Under the pieces are notes generated by a model. That model did not search any database. It was not told the origin of the DNA and worked only from the letters and a program-made list of their open reading frames with translations. DNA of 64,000 nucleotides from Reticulitermes speratus (lineage: Eukaryota; Arthropoda; Insecta; Blattodea; Rhinotermitidae), in the NCBI GenBank assembly GCA_021186555.1, contig JAJKFL010000427.1:16420005-16484004 (forward strand), written 5' to 3'. The stretch's first letter is position 1. Every line of letters begins with the position of its first letter. Positions 63,966 through 64,000 of the stretch are shown here, in pieces. A program made the translations under genes and the position numbers.

Positions 63966-64000
63966 TAGTTATAACAGAATTTCTATGGTTAAGGGAATCC

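Overview
This 64 kb window is insect nuclear DNA made almost entirely of repeats. I found no host gene I would defend. The evidence for an insect is a mariner element with a D,D34D transposase, several arthropod-type non-LTR retrotransposon tails, four tRNA-derived SINE families and long simple satellites. The particular LINE tail proteins and SINEs look most like cockroach/termite (Blattodea, Periplaneta-like) repeats. That is an impression from memory, not a database result.

Layout. 0-7.7 kb: SINE-1 copies, three LINE tail fragments, a SINE-3 fragment. 7.9-9.3 kb: a full-length mariner with TA-flanked inverted repeats and one frameshift. 10.4-12.4 kb: a fused 5'UTR-plus-tail mini-retroelement and a LINE-A end with a (GTTA)n tail. 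13.2-14.5 kb: 41-bp satellite. 16.5-22.1 kb: the first ribozyme-bearing foldback elements, including a 4-unit tandem of the ribozyme-bearing end. 22.3-26.6 kb: dense SINE cluster with nested insertions and clear target duplications. 26.7-27.4 kb: 28-bp/56-bp satellite. 28.4-39.4 kb: LINE-B and LINE-A fragments, pogo-like MITE, more foldbacks. 40.0-42.5 kb: a 59-bp satellite of 42 units. 42.9-53.3 kb: foldbacks interrupted by LINE-B, SINEs, and two unclassified dispersed repeats. 54.8-55.6 kb: LINE-B split by a hAT-like MITE. 56.8-59.0 kb: 48-bp satellite. 59.7-60.0 kb: a CAR/YTG trinucleotide tract. 62.3-63.0 kb: 50-bp satellite.

The most interesting signal is a recurrent small motif, CTGANGA - hairpin - GAAA - CATG - TA, often with complementary flanks. 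It matches the core of a minimal type I hammerhead self-cleaving ribozyme, as described for Penelope-like retroelements and some retrozymes. Here it recurs about twenty times, mostly near the ends of palindromic (foldback) non-autonomous elements, with the two copies on opposite strands and both facing outward. The best candidates are 39282-39325, 22023-22065 and 31045-31094. Every copy has one extra base, almost always U, between CTGANGA and helix II, so activity is inferred, not shown. Two sequence families exist, one with GAAACATGTA and one with GAAACGTM. The first often sits near an outer CCAACAAATGCAC terminus.

There are no cooperating genes here. The window is a record of nested insertion, tandem expansion and decay. 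Its value lies in repeat biology: element structure, target duplications that order the insertions, and candidate catalytic RNAs.
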